From NCBI RefSeq assembly GCF_041432775.1, contig NZ_JAPWAG010000021.1, positions 1 to 40,581 on the forward strand: a stretch of DNA of 40,581 bases, read 5' to 3'. The DNA is from Pauljensenia sp902373545 (GTDB lineage: Bacteria > Actinomycetota > Actinomycetes > Actinomycetales > Actinomycetaceae). The notes under the pieces are model-generated. The model made no database searches, was not told where the DNA came from, and saw nothing but the letters and a program-made list of their open reading frames with translations. The position numbers were made by a program, and so were the translations under genes. Below are positions 15,787 to 24,615 of this stretch, piece by piece. How positions within the stretch are numbered: the stretch's first letter is position 1; every line of letters begins with the position of its first letter.

Positions 15787-15891
15787 ATGGAGGTCCCCTG
15801 TGCGACACTGGTCGCGCGCGGCGCGCTGTCGGGCCTGGCGGTCGGTGACGCTCTGGGCACTGACACGCCGTTCCACGAACTATGTCGATGA
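15787..15891 (+). pseudogene. N-terminal fragment of an ADP-ribosylglycohydrolase gene
   Basis: The frame reads LVARGALSGLAVGDALGTDT and then diverges and stops. It matches the first ~25 residues of the intact ADP-ribosylglycohydrolase 1.1 kb downstream (RARGALVGLAVGDALGTTN), including identical DNA over GTCGGTGACGCTCTGGGCAC. None of the metal-binding motifs remain, so it is a remnant of a second copy, probably left by recombination or insertion of the genes that follow. Confidence 0.65.
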
Positions 15892-16100
15892 ATCCGGATG
15901 TCTGGCACGACGTCAAGACGGGGCGCATCAGCCTGCACTCAGACGTGTCATTCACGCGCACCGCCGATCTGGGGAAGATTCGCTTTGCGACGACACCAAT
16001 CACGCTCGCACCGCACCACATGGATACCATTGATGCGAAAACTGCCGCATGGACTGACGCGGCAGGAAGAGGGGACACCCCATGGATCAGACACGGTTGA
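15882..16100 (+). CDS. Hypothetical protein, 72 aa
   Basis: An open frame of 72 residues beginning MSMNPDVWHDVKTGRISLHSDV with a hydrophilic, mixed alpha/beta composition. I do not recognise it. It starts at the edge of the ADP-ribosylglycohydrolase remnant and overlaps the next gene by 19 bp. There is no clear ribosome site. It may be the truncated 3' end of a larger gene, for example a toxin whose partner is the following ORF, or may not be expressed. Confidence 0.4.
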   Translation: MSMNPDVWHDVKTGRISLHSDVSFTRTADLGKIRFATTPITLAPHHMDTIDAKTAAWTDAAGRGDTPWIRHG

Positions 16101-16636
16101 ATCCCGAGCATGTGCGTGTCACGCCCGAGGGGGCGCGCATGATGACTCCATCGCGCCTCAGCGAGATCCTCGACGCGTGGGAGTCTCTCACATGGCCCGC
16201 CAGCCGGGCGGACGCCGCGGCCTTCCGCGATCACTTCGGATGGACTCCCGACCCCAGAGAAAGCCTACTCTTCACCTCCGACGTCGTGCCCGAACGATCA
16301 TCCTCCTACATCGTCTACAACGCCTTCGACGGCGTCGCAGGCCTTATGTTCTATCTCGCAGCGCACCTAGACCCACATGACAAGAAGCAATGCGAGCAAG
16401 CGTTTTCTTACTACAACGAGTACCTCGAACAACGCCTTCATAACCGACTGGCCAGCAAAAGAACATTCGACGAGTCCTGCGTTGAGCTTATCTCCCAGGA
16501 TAAAATCCTCTACTTCCTCGGCGGCGCCGCAGACAAGATCACACTATCTCTGAACTCTCCATCGGAGACGGGTAACCTGCTCGACTTCCTCGACCGCAAA
16601 GCCCGCGGCGAACTGGAAGACTGGGAACGTGAGTAA
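16082..16636 (+). CDS. Hypothetical protein, 184 aa (possibly DUF6301-like)
   Basis: The protein is 184 residues, soluble and acidic. It contains TPSRLSEILDAWESLTWP, FRDHFGWTPD and a C-terminal helical part ending LLDFLDRKARGELEDWE. The W..LTWP/F...FGW spacing reminds me of small actinobacterial proteins annotated DUF6301, which sit in immunity-like positions. I cannot confirm this without a search. It has lower GC than its neighbours and follows the 72-aa ORF with a 19-bp overlap. The start at ATG 16082 could instead be the ATG at 16139 or 16142. Repeat copy B follows directly. Confidence 0.6.
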   Translation: MDQTRLNPEHVRVTPEGARMMTPSRLSEILDAWESLTWPASRADAAAFRDHFGWTPDPRESLLFTSDVVPERSSSYIVYNAFDGVAGLMFYLAAHLDPHDKKQCEQAFSYYNEYLEQRLHNRLASKRTFDESCVELISQDKILYFLGGAADKITLSLNSPSETGNLLDFLDRKARGELEDWERE

Positions 16637-16683
16637 CAGATCCTGACGTTCCATGTGCCCACACCCAACAGATACCCAACAAT

Positions 16684-16790
16684 GTCGCACGTAATTCCCC
16701 CACCCCTCTTTCAAACTTTGAAATCAGACCGTTGAAATCATGCGGTTTTCGACCGCACTCAAAAACTGACCCAAGGGAATTACGTGCGAC
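16684..16790 (+). repeat. 107-bp TIR repeat, copy B
   Basis: Forward orientation: TTTCAAACTTTGAAA dyad on the left, AAAACTGAC on the right. It has an internal hairpin TGCGG-ttttcga-CCGCA at 16741-16757. Its left flank (16661-16683) is identical to that of copy C. The two copies bracket the ADP-ribosylglycohydrolase gene in the same orientation. Confidence 0.95.
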
Positions 16791-16868
16791 ATTTGTCGGT
16801 AAGCCAGAGCGCTCCTGGGGGACGAGGCCAGAAACCCGTTGAAGTGCGGCCTGTGGCACACTGTGGGG

Positions 16869-17819
16869 ATGACAGATTTTCTTTCTCGCGCACGCGGTGC
16901 CCTGGTGGGCCTCGCCGTCGGTGACGCTCTGGGCACCACGAACGAGTTTCAGCCCGCGGGCTCCTTTGAGCCGATCACGGACATGGTCGGCGGAGGCGTC
17001 TTCGGCCTCGAACCAGGCCAGTGGACGGACGACACGTCGATGGCGCTGTGCCTGGCGGATTCTCTGCTGGCATTGAACCGCTACGACTCCTACGACGTCA
17101 TGGAGCGCTACGACCGCTGGCGCAAGGACGGGTACCGCTCCTCGACTGGAACCTGCTTCGACATCGGCAACCAGGTGATGCGCTCCCTGTGGGACTTCCA
17201 CGAGAACCCGCGCATCCCCGAGGGCGCGCCCCGCTCCACCAGCGCAGGCAACGGCGCGATCATGCGCCTGGCGCCCGTCGTCATCGCCGGCTTCGAGGAG
17301 CGCGAGATCCGCGAGATCGTCGTCACCGCTGGCCTGAGTGCGCGCGAGACCCACTATTCGGTCGAGGCCGAGGCCGCCACCGAGGTCTTCGCCGCCCTCC
17401 TCGTGGGCGCACTGCTGGGGTGGGCGCCGGAGCACATCATCAACGTCGGCTGGGCCTCAACGGGTCCCGCCTTCGACGAGATGGCCGCGCGCGTCATCAG
17501 TGACGACCCGGCCGAGCGCGCCTCGTGGGAGTCAGAGACCAGCGGTTACATCGTCAACGGCCTGCGCCTCGCTGTTCACGGCCTCCTGGATTTCCCGTCC
17601 TTCAAGGATGCGACCCTGGCGATCGCAAACCTTGGCGGGGACGCGGACACGAACTGCGCGATCTACGGCCAGCTGGGCGGCGCTTTCTACGGGATCGAGG
17701 CCATCCCGGCCTCGTGGAGGTCCACCCTGTACCAGGGCGAGGAGATCGACGCGCTTGCCCGCGCCCTCGTGGAGCTGCGCCTGGAAGAGCCGCTGACGCG
17801 TTTCGACGAGGACCTGTAA
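16869..17819 (+). CDS. ADP-ribosylglycohydrolase family protein
   Basis: This 316-residue cytoplasmic hydrolase removes ADP-ribose from proteins or small molecules (DraG/ARH fold). It shows the N-terminal RGALVGLAVGDALG, the first dinuclear-metal motif QWTDDTSM (D54/D55) and the second, LGGDADTNCAIYGQLGGAFYG (about D258, D260, T261), all intact. The ATG at 16869 is preferred over an in-frame ATG at 16839, since GTGGGG precedes it closely and it gives the family N-terminus. It is flanked by repeat copies B and C, and a broken N-terminal copy lies 1.1 kb upstream. A role reversing ADP-ribosylating toxins is possible, but no transferase is seen here. Confidence 0.93.
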   Translation: MTDFLSRARGALVGLAVGDALGTTNEFQPAGSFEPITDMVGGGVFGLEPGQWTDDTSMALCLADSLLALNRYDSYDVMERYDRWRKDGYRSSTGTCFDIGNQVMRSLWDFHENPRIPEGAPRSTSAGNGAIMRLAPVVIAGFEEREIREIVVTAGLSARETHYSVEAEAATEVFAALLVGALLGWAPEHIINVGWASTGPAFDEMAARVISDDPAERASWESETSGYIVNGLRLAVHGLLDFPSFKDATLAIANLGGDADTNCAIYGQLGGAFYGIEAIPASWRSTLYQGEEIDALARALVELRLEEPLTRFDEDL

Positions 17820-17912
17820 GCCCCCGCGGCCCGCGGCACGCCCCCGCGTCGTCGCTTCACCGCCCGCTGCACCCACGCCTCGTCAACCTACACCCAACAG
17901 ATACCCAACAAT

Positions 17913-18019
17913 GTCGCACGTAATTCCCCCACCCCTCTTTCAAACTTTGAAATCGGACCGTTGAAATCATGCGGATTTAAGCCGCACCCAAAAACTGACC
18001 GGAGGGAATTACGTGCGAC
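17913..18019 (+). repeat. 107-bp TIR repeat, copy C
   Basis: Forward orientation and nearly identical to copy B over the left half, including 20 bp outside the terminus (17890-17909). The internal hairpin arms TGCGG and CCGCA are kept, while the loop differs (ATTTAAG). It lies between the ADP-ribosylglycohydrolase and hrpA genes. Confidence 0.95.
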
Positions 18020-18100
18020 TTTTGGTGTCTGAGCCCCTTCCGCCGCATCCCACGCGCCACTCAGCCACCGCCTCTGGCCAGCGACTAGACTGGCGGCATC

Positions 18101-21100
18101 ATGCCTGACTCTCGCCCCACGCCTTCGTCCAACCCCAACGCACGCCGCCAACGCGCGCGCAACACGGGTCGCGGTTCCGACGATCAGCACGGCCCCCGCC
18201 CCACTCGCCGGACGGGCCGCCCGCAGCGCGAGCACGCGCGCAGCAACGACAGCAACCACGTCGACCGCGCGAACCGAAGCAATCGCCGCCCCCAGCGCGA
18301 GCACGCGCGCCCCTTTAAGCCCTTCACGCCGGAGCAGCTAGCCGAGCGCGCGGCCGCGATCCCGGTCATCTCCTTCCCGGACCTGCCGGTGAGCGCCCGC
18401 CGCGACGAGATCGCGCGCGCCATCCGCGACCACCAGGTGGTCATCGTGTCGGGCGAGACGGGCTCGGGTAAGACGACGCAGCTGCCGAAAATCTGCATGC
18501 AGCTGGGCCGCGGCGTGGCCGGCATGATCGGGCACACCCAGCCGCGCAGGCTCGCGGCGCGCTCGGTCGCGGACCGCATCGCCCACGAGCTGGGCCAGAC
18601 CGTGGGCCGCGAGCGCGGCCAGGTGGTCGGCTACCAGGTGCGTTTCACGGACGAGGTCGGCCCCACGACCCTGGTCAAGCTCATGACGGACGGCATTCTG
18701 CTGGCGGAGATTCAGTCGGATCCGATGCTGCGCCGCTACGACACGCTCATCATCGACGAGGCCCACGAGCGCAGCCTGAACATCGACTTCATCTTGGGCT
18801 ACGTGGCGCGCCTGCTGCCCGCGCGCCCGGACCTGAAGGTCATCATCACGTCGGCGACGATCGATTCGGACCGTTTTGCGCGCCATTTCGGCACGTGGGA
18901 GGGCACTCCCGGCTCGGGTCGCCTGATCGAGCCGGCGCCGGTCATCGAGGTGTCGGGCCGCACGTACCCGGTGGAGATCCGCTACCGTCCCCTCGGCCCG
19001 ACGACGCCCTCGTCGTACACGTCCGAGGCCTCGGCGCAGCAGGCGAACGATCCCACCGAGACCGTCGAGACCACTGACGTCACCGAGTCCGGCCCCATGC
19101 AGTTGGTCCTGGAGGACCCGGACGACGAGCTGGCGACGCTGGGCTACGGCATGGGCGAGGACATCGACGTGGAGACCGCGATCTGCCACGCGGTGGACGA
19201 GCTGAGCGCGGAGGGCGACGGCGACATCCTGGTCTTCCTGCCCGGCGAGCGCGACATCCGCGACACGGAGGCGGCCCTCCTCGATCACTTGAAGGGACGA
19301 GGCCGGCGCGCGGGAGACGACAAGGGCGCACGCCCGGGGGACATCGAGATCCTGCCCCTGTACGCGCGGCTGACGGCGGCCGAGCAGCATCGCGTGTTCG
19401 AGCCGCACCGGCTGCGCCGCGTGGTCCTGGCGACGAATGTCGCGGAGACATCGCTGACGGTGCCGGGCATCCGCTACGTCATCGACCCGGGTTTGGCGCG
19501 TATTTCCCGCTATTCCAACAAGACGAAGGTGCAGCGCCTGCCGATCGAGCCGGTCAGCCAGGCCAGCGCGAACCAGCGCGCGGGCCGCTGCGGCCGAGTC
19601 GCCGAAGGCGTGGCGATCCGCCTGTTCTCCCAGGCCGACTACCTCTCGCGCCCGCGTTTCACGGAGCCGGAAATCCTGCGCACGTCGCTGGCCAGCGTCA
19701 TCTTGCAGATGGCGTCCCTCGGCCTGGGCGCGGTCGAAGACTTCCCATTCCTGGACGCCCCGGATCGGCGCGCGGTGCGCGACGGCGTGGCCCTCCTCGT
19801 CGAGATCGGCGCGCTCGCGTCCGGCGAGCCGCAGGAGCGCCGAGGCCGTGGCGACCGTTCCCGCACACGCGACGAACGCGGCACACACGACGCAGGCAAC
19901 GCGCGGGATACCCGCGAGGATCAGGACGCCTCGGGCACCGCGCCCACCGCCCGGGACGCTGAGCAGCCGGACGCGGCCCAGGCCTCGTCCCAGTACAGGC
20001 TCACCGGCATCGGCCGGGACCTGGCGCGCCTGCCGATCGACCCGCGCCTGGGGCGCATGCTGCTGGAGGCCGAGCGCCTGGGATGCGCCTCGGAGGTGCT
20101 CGTCATCGTGGCGGCGCTGTCGATCCAGGACGTGCGCGAGCGTCCGGCCGAGCATCAGGGCACGGCGGACGCCTCGCACGCGCGTCTGGCGGACCCGCAT
20201 TCGGACTTCATCACCTACCTGAACCTGTGGCGCTACCTGGCGGTGCAGGCCCGCGACCTGTCGGGCTCGGCGTTCCGGCGCATGTGCCGCGCGGAGTTCT
20301 TCCACTACCTGCGGTGGCGCGAGTGGCGCGACGTGGTCGGCCAGCTGCGCCAGATGGCGCGGGCGCTGGGGATCGGCGTGGGGCCGGTGGGCGAGCCGTC
20401 GACGGGCGACGTCGTGGAGGCCGCCCGCTTCGGCGGTGCGCAGGACGCGGCCGTGCGCGCGGTCCTGGCCTACGGGCAGGGCACGGCGAGCGTGGACGCG
20501 GACCAGGTGCACCGCTCGCTGCTGGTCGGCCTGCTGTCCTACCTGGGGTCGTGGGACGAGACGAAGCGCGACTACGAGGGCGCGCGCGGCACGCACTTCA
20601 CGATCTGGCCGGGCTCGGGCGTGAGCGGGCACCCCGCCTGGGTGATGACGGCGGAGCTCGTGGAGACCTCGCGCCTGTTTGCGCGCACGGTGGCCCGCAT
20701 CCGCCCGGAGTGGGTGGAGCCGGCGGCGCGCGGCCTGCTCAAGCGCTCGTATTCGGAGCCGTTCTGGTCGGTCGGCAAGGGCGCGGCGATGGTCCGCGAG
20801 CGCGTGACCCTCTACGGGCTGACGCTGGCGGCGGACCGCGAGGTGCTGCTGGGCCGCCTGGGTGACCTCGTCATCGACGAGGCCGTGGCCGCCTCGCGCT
20901 CTCACGCTCCGCGCGCGGGGTCGTTGGAGGCGTTGGCGGCCGGCTTGGTGTCGGCGTCGAAGGACCCCCTGTCGTCCGGGTCGTTTGAGCCGCGTCATTT
21001 CGAGGAGTTGGCGGCCACGCGCGAGGGGACGACAGCGCACGAGCTGGCCCGCGAGATGTTCATTCGCAACGCCCTGGTGGATGGCCAGTGGAGGGAGAGG

Positions 21101-23452
21101 CACGGTTTCCAGCGCCGAAACGAGGCCCTGGTGGAGCAAGCGCGCGAGGTTGAGCGCCGCAGCCGCACCCACGGCCTCGTCGCGGACGAGCAGGCGCGCT
21201 TCCGTTTCTTCGACGACCTAATCCCCGAGCACGTGACCAGCGCGGCGGCGTTCAACCGCTGGTGGAAGGACGAGCGCCGCGAGCGCCCGGATCTACTCAT
21301 TTACCCGGCGTCCCTGCTGATGCCGCGCGAGGCGACGTCGGGCGAGGGCTTCCCGGACCGGTGGCAGTGCGGCGAGCTGTCGCTGCCCTTGAGCTACGAG
21401 TTCGCGCCGGGCAGCCCGCGCGACGGCGTGTCGATGCGCATCCCGATCGAGGTGCTCGAGCGCGTGAGCGATGCGGGCACGGACTGGCTGGTGCCCGGCA
21501 TGCGCGAGGACCTGCTGACCGAGGCAATCCGCGCGCTGCCCAAGGGCGTGCGCCGCCTCCTGGCCCCCGCGCCGGACGTGGCCGCGTCGGTCGCGCGCTG
21601 GATCGAGCAGGCGGGTGACAAACCGGCCGAGGCCGTGGTGGCGTCGGCGGGTTCCGACGCTGCGGGGTCCGGCGGTGCGGGGTCCGGCGGTGCGGGGTCA
21701 GCGAAGGGCGGCGGGAAGAAGACCGCCCAGTCCGACGAGCCTGACCCCCTAAGCCTGGACGCCGCGATGGGCCGCCTGGCCGCGTGGGGCGCGACCTCGG
21801 GCCGAGTCTCGACGCGCAATTCTCCCGCAAAGGCCTCCAAGAAGGGCGCGCAGAAGGCCACCGCACAGCAGGTCTCGGCGGGAGCGAGCGCGGGCGCGAC
21901 GGGCACAGCGGCGCAGCCGCGCACAGCGGCGCAGCCGCGCACAGCGGCGCAGCCGGGCGCGAATCCCACGACCGGCACGATCGTCGGCACTGGGAGTCAC
22001 GCGGGAGCAGTCGCATCGGGCGCGGCCACGTCGGCCAACGCCTCCGGCACTGCTGCCCCCACGCGTCGCACGCTCACCGACGGCCCCGTCCTGGACGCCC
22101 TCGCTCACGCGGTGCGCGTCCTGCGCGGCGTAGACCTGTCCGACTCCGACCTGGCGCACGCGCGCGCCCACCTGCCTGACCATCTGCGCATGACCTTCGT
22201 CGTCACCGACGCGTCGGGCAAGGAGCTGGGCTCGGGCAAGGACCTGGCCTACCTGCAACGCTCCCTGGCCAGCGCCGCCAACAAGGCGGTGCGCACGGCC
22301 GTGCGCGCGGCCCTCGAGGAGGCCAGTGAGAAGCAGACCCGCAGGAACAAGCGCGGGCGCAGCACCTCAGGGAAGGCCGCCACCGGCGCGAACAACACCG
22401 CGAGTGGAGTACCCTCCCCCACGGACACCTCCACGGGATCGCCCGGTGGGGAGAGTCCCTCCACCCGCGCCTCCGACTCCAGCGAGGGCGCGCAGTCAGC
22501 ACCCGGGGGCGCGCATGCGCCGAAGGGCACCCAGGCCTCGTCCCCGGACCCCACCTTCCACGCCGACGGCATCACGCAGATGCCGACGCTGCCGCGCTCG
22601 ATCACGCAGACCTCGGGCGCGATGACGCTGCGGGCGTTCCCCGCGCTGGTCCCCCAGGGCAGCGCCGCGGCCCCCGCGGCAGGCGTGCGCGTCATGGCGA
22701 GCGCCGCCGAGGCCGACCGCGAGCACCGTGCCGGCCTCGCCCGCCTGCTGCTCACCCGCGTCGCCCTGGCAACGAACCGCGTCACCACGCGGTGGACGGG
22801 CCGCGAGGCCCTCATGCTGGCGGCCTCCCCCTACGCGGACACGGCGGCCCTGGTCGCGGACGCGCAGCTGGCCTCGGCCCTCGCCCTGGTCGACGAGCTG
22901 AGCACCCCGGCCGACGTGCGCGATCCCGAGGCCTTCGAAACCCTCGTCGCGGCCGCGCGCGACGCCCACGAGGACCGCGTCTACCAGATCCTCTCCCACG
23001 TCGTGCGGGCCCTGGAGGCCAGCGCCGAGGCCGACGCCGCCGTGCGCTCCCACCCGCAGGCCTCGCTCGAGGAGACGACGCGCGACGTCGCCCGCCACGG
23101 GCGCACCCTCCTGTACGAGGGCTTCGTGTCGGCCACCCCGGCCTCGGCGCTGCCGCACCTGGGGCGCTACCTGCGCGCGGGGGCCGTGCGCATTGAGCGC
23201 GCCGCTTCCTCGCCGGGGGCGCTGGGGCGCGACCTGGAGGACATGGACCGCATCCACGAGGCCGAGGCCGAGATCGCCGCCACGCGGCAGGCCCTGGAGC
23301 GTCGGCCCTACGACGCCCGCGCCGCCGCCGCGCTCACGCAGGCGCGGTGGATGGCCGAGGAGCTGCGCGTCTCCATGTTCGCCCAGACCCTGGGAACACC
23401 CAACAAGGTCTCCATGAAGCGCCTCCTCGGCGTGCTCGCGGGGGCGCGATGA
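18101..23452 (+). CDS. hrpA: ATP-dependent RNA helicase HrpA (DEAH box)
   Basis: This 1783-residue DEAH-box helicase is considerably longer than the ~1300 residues of E. coli HrpA. It has Walker A GETGSGKT (118-125), DEAH (219-222), SAT (251-253) and QRAGRCGR (492-499), followed by the helicase-associated, OB-like and C-terminal DUF3418-type regions. HrpA acts in mRNA processing and ribosome rescue. The extra length comes from Ala/Ser/Gly-rich inserts: near 580-640, near 1185-1330 (including three 18-bp repeats giving TAAQPR) and near 1410-1490. An Arg-rich N-terminal tail holds a duplicated RPQREHAR. Two inserts contain AQASS from the dispersed motif. No ribosome site is seen; TAGACT about 10 bases before the ATG suggests a leaderless transcript. 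Its tail is duplicated downstream. Confidence 0.96.
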   Translation: MPDSRPTPSSNPNARRQRARNTGRGSDDQHGPRPTRRTGRPQREHARSNDSNHVDRANRSNRRPQREHARPFKPFTPEQLAERAAAIPVISFPDLPVSARRDEIARAIRDHQVVIVSGETGSGKTTQLPKICMQLGRGVAGMIGHTQPRRLAARSVADRIAHELGQTVGRERGQVVGYQVRFTDEVGPTTLVKLMTDGILLAEIQSDPMLRRYDTLIIDEAHERSLNIDFILGYVARLLPARPDLKVIITSATIDSDRFARHFGTWEGTPGSGRLIEPAPVIEVSGRTYPVEIRYRPLGPTTPSSYTSEASAQQANDPTETVETTDVTESGPMQLVLEDPDDELATLGYGMGEDIDVETAICHAVDELSAEGDGDILVFLPGERDIRDTEAALLDHLKGRGRRAGDDKGARPGDIEILPLYARLTAAEQHRVFEPHRLRRVVLATNVAETSLTVPGIRYVIDPGLARISRYSNKTKVQRLPIEPVSQASANQRAGRCGRVAEGVAIRLFSQADYLSRPRFTEPEILRTSLASVILQMASLGLGAVEDFPFLDAPDRRAVRDGVALLVEIGALASGEPQERRGRGDRSRTRDERGTHDAGNARDTREDQDASGTAPTARDAEQPDAAQASSQYRLTGIGRDLARLPIDPRLGRMLLEAERLGCASEVLVIVAALSIQDVRERPAEHQGTADASHARLADPHSDFITYLNLWRYLAVQARDLSGSAFRRMCRAEFFHYLRWREWRDVVGQLRQMARALGIGVGPVGEPSTGDVVEAARFGGAQDAAVRAVLAYGQGTASVDADQVHRSLLVGLLSYLGSWDETKRDYEGARGTHFTIWPGSGVSGHPAWVMTAELVETSRLFARTVARIRPEWVEPAARGLLKRSYSEPFWSVGKGAAMVRERVTLYGLTLAADREVLLGRLGDLVIDEAVAASRSHAPRAGSLEALAAGLVSASKDPLSSGSFEPRHFEELAATREGTTAHELAREMFIRNALVDGQWRERHGFQRRNEALVEQAREVERRSRTHGLVADEQARFRFFDDLIPEHVTSAAAFNRWWKDERRERPDLLIYPASLLMPREATSGEGFPDRWQCGELSLPLSYEFAPGSPRDGVSMRIPIEVLERVSDAGTDWLVPGMREDLLTEAIRALPKGVRRLLAPAPDVAASVARWIEQAGDKPAEAVVASAGSDAAGSGGAGSGGAGSAKGGGKKTAQSDEPDPLSLDAAMGRLAAWGATSGRVSTRNSPAKASKKGAQKATAQQVSAGASAGATGTAAQPRTAAQPRTAAQPGANPTTGTIVGTGSHAGAVASGAATSANASGTAAPTRRTLTDGPVLDALAHAVRVLRGVDLSDSDLAHARAHLPDHLRMTFVVTDASGKELGSGKDLAYLQRSLASAANKAVRTAVRAALEEASEKQTRRNKRGRSTSGKAATGANNTASGVPSPTDTSTGSPGGESPSTRASDSSEGAQSAPGGAHAPKGTQASSPDPTFHADGITQMPTLPRSITQTSGAMTLRAFPALVPQGSAAAPAAGVRVMASAAEADREHRAGLARLLLTRVALATNRVTTRWTGREALMLAASPYADTAALVADAQLASALALVDELSTPADVRDPEAFETLVAAARDAHEDRVYQILSHVVRALEASAEADAAVRSHPQASLEETTRDVARHGRTLLYEGFVSATPASALPHLGRYLRAGAVRIERAASSPGALGRDLEDMDRIHEAEAEIAATRQALERRPYDARAAAALTQARWMAEELRVSMFAQTLGTPNKVSMKRLLGVLAGAR
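21903..21956 (+). repeat. Three tandem 18-bp repeats inside hrpA
   Basis: The unit GCACAGCGGCGCAGCCGC occurs at 21903, 21921 and 21939 (last base G in the third). It encodes TAAQPR-TAAQPR-TAAQPG within a low-complexity insert. A 15-bp repeat coding for GSGGA lies nearby at about 21663-21700. Confidence 0.9.
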
Positions 23453-23555
23453 AGCGGGCCAACATGCATGCCTCCATGTTCGCCCAGACCCTGGGCACGC
23501 CGGGCAATGGCGCCCCGAAGCGCCTGCTCGGCATGCTCGCGGGGGCGCGATGAAG
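23372..23555 (+). repeat. Tandem duplication of the hrpA 3' end (101-bp period)
   Basis: Positions about 23372-23454 are repeated at about 23473-23555, with differences concentrated in the middle. Both copies end in GGGGGCGCGATGAAGCGGG. In the first, the ATGA overlaps the hrpA stop. In the second, the ATGA starts the SprT-like gene. The duplication therefore kept the stop-start coupling. Confidence 0.9.
23449..23553 (+). CDS. 34-aa mini-ORF made from the duplicated HrpA C-terminus
   Basis: The frame begins with ATG overlapping the hrpA stop (ATGA) and ends with a stop overlapping the SprT-like start (ATGA). It encodes MKRANMHASMFAQTLG and continues to LLGMLAGAR, mirroring the HrpA tail (MFAQTLGTP..., LLGVLAGAR). 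It could be a translational relay between the two flanking genes or a by-product of duplication. There is no sign of an independent function. Confidence 0.45.
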   Translation: MKRANMHASMFAQTLGTPGNGAPKRLLGMLAGAR

Positions 23556-24062
23556 CGGGACGAGGCGCGCACCCTCGCGCGCTCACTCATGGACGCGGCG
23601 GGGTTGGCCGACTGGCGTTTCCGCTTCGACCACGCCAAGCGGCGGGCCGGGGCGTGCACGCACTCCACGCGCACGATCAGCCTGTCCGGGCCTCTCACCG
23701 ACCTGTACGACGAGGACACGATCCGCGGCGTCATCCTGCACGAGATCGCCCACGCCCTCGTCGGCCCCGCCCACGGGCACGACGCCGCGTGGAAGCGGGC
23801 GGCCCGTGCCCTCGGCGCGCCTGACTCCGCGCGATTGTCCTCCTCCCTCCCCGCCCCGGACGCGCCCTGGGTGGGCACGTGCCCTCGCTGCGGCGCCACG
23901 CGACGCCTGTACCGCGCCCCGCGCCGCGTCTCCTCGTGCGGGGTGTGCTCGCGCTCCTTCGACCCCGCGCTCATCCTCGCGTGGGAGCATCACGGGAAGG
24001 CGGCCTCGCCCGGGCGCGCCTACGAGCGCGAGCTCGCCTCGATCCGCCGCTCTCGCCGCTGA
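23550..24062 (+). CDS. SprT-like zinc metalloprotease domain protein
   Basis: The protein is 170 residues. The catalytic motif HEIAH (64-68) is followed by a third ligand in GPAHGHDAAWK, as in the SprT/Spartan family. A C-terminal zinc ribbon has CPRC (111-114) and CGVC (130-133). Eukaryotic Spartan cleaves DNA-protein crosslinks; bacterial SprT-like proteins are mostly uncharacterised. Its ATG overlaps the stop of the mini-ORF derived from hrpA (ATGA), so translation is coupled to the hrpA operon. The final ~20 residues are basic. Confidence 0.9.
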   Translation: MKRDEARTLARSLMDAAGLADWRFRFDHAKRRAGACTHSTRTISLSGPLTDLYDEDTIRGVILHEIAHALVGPAHGHDAAWKRAARALGAPDSARLSSSLPAPDAPWVGTCPRCGATRRLYRAPRRVSSCGVCSRSFDPALILAWEHHGKAASPGRAYERELASIRRSRR

Positions 24063-24140
24063 CCGCCGCCTGGCACCCTGGAACCCACGCCGCCCGGCAC
24101 CCACACCACATCCGGCTTCACACCCCGGTTACCCAAAAAT

Positions 24141-24247
24141 GTCGCACGTAATTCCCCCCTCACTCTTTCAAACTTTGAAATCGCACTGTTGGTATTTCAA
24201 CGTTTGTAGACAGGTTAAAAACTGACTCGACGGAAATTACGTGCGAC
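24141..24247 (+). repeat. 107-bp TIR repeat, copy D
   Basis: Forward orientation, extended outward by GGTTACCCAAAAAT on the left and TTTTGGG on the right. It has an internal GTTG-gtattt-CAAC stem. It forms a tandem pair with copy E, 181 bp further on, and the two are about 95% identical by eye. They occupy the otherwise empty 553-bp gap (24063-24615) after the SprT-like gene. Confidence 0.95.
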
Positions 24248-24321
24248 TTTTGGGAGGGACCCACCAACCACGCACGGACCCCTTCCCCACCCCGGCCTCA
24301 CACACCCGGTTACCCAAAAAT

Positions 24322-24428
24322 GTCGCACGTAATTCCCCCCTCAGTCTTTCAAACTTTGAAATCGCACTGTTGGTATTTCGACGTTTGTGGACAGGTTAAA
24401 AACTGACTCGACGGAAATTACGTGCGAG
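24322..24428 (+). repeat. 107-bp TIR repeat, copy E
   Basis: Forward orientation and a sister of copy D. The last terminal base is G instead of C. A C-to-G-type change in the internal stem (CGACG for CAACG) weakens that pairing. The CCGGTTACCC left flank is also duplicated, so the duplication unit was larger than the element. The rest of the gap to 24615 has no gene. Confidence 0.95.
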
Positions 24429-24615
24429 TTTTGGGGAGGGGCCTCCCAGGCCCAGCCTCGGGCCCAGCCTCGAGGCCAGCCGGGCCTGCCGGGGCCGGAA
24501 TGCTGCCCGCGGCGTGCATCTGCCCACGTCACAGGCCCGAACACAGCCAAAGGCAAGCAGACACACACCCCCCGGGGATACCCTTGATCCCAACACCCCC
24601 CGAGAGAAGGAAGCC

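Noticed and set aside
18338..21172. 944-codon open frame on the minus strand of hrpA
   Set aside because: It is a GC-rich antisense shadow of hrpA with Arg/Ala/His-rich composition and no domain motif, while the plus strand has all helicase motifs.
24139..24227. Short ORFs starting in the repeat ends (MSHVIPP...)
   Set aside because: ATG in ATGTCGCACGTAATT opens a short frame in many copies, but it stops at different points and shows no coding conservation. The conserved features are palindromes, so the repeats are treated as non-coding.
24141..24428. The tandem repeat copies as a CRISPR array
   Set aside because: Only two copies are close together, the unit is 107 bp with terminal inverted repeats, the spacing is 74 bp of shared flank rather than unique spacers, and no cas genes are present.
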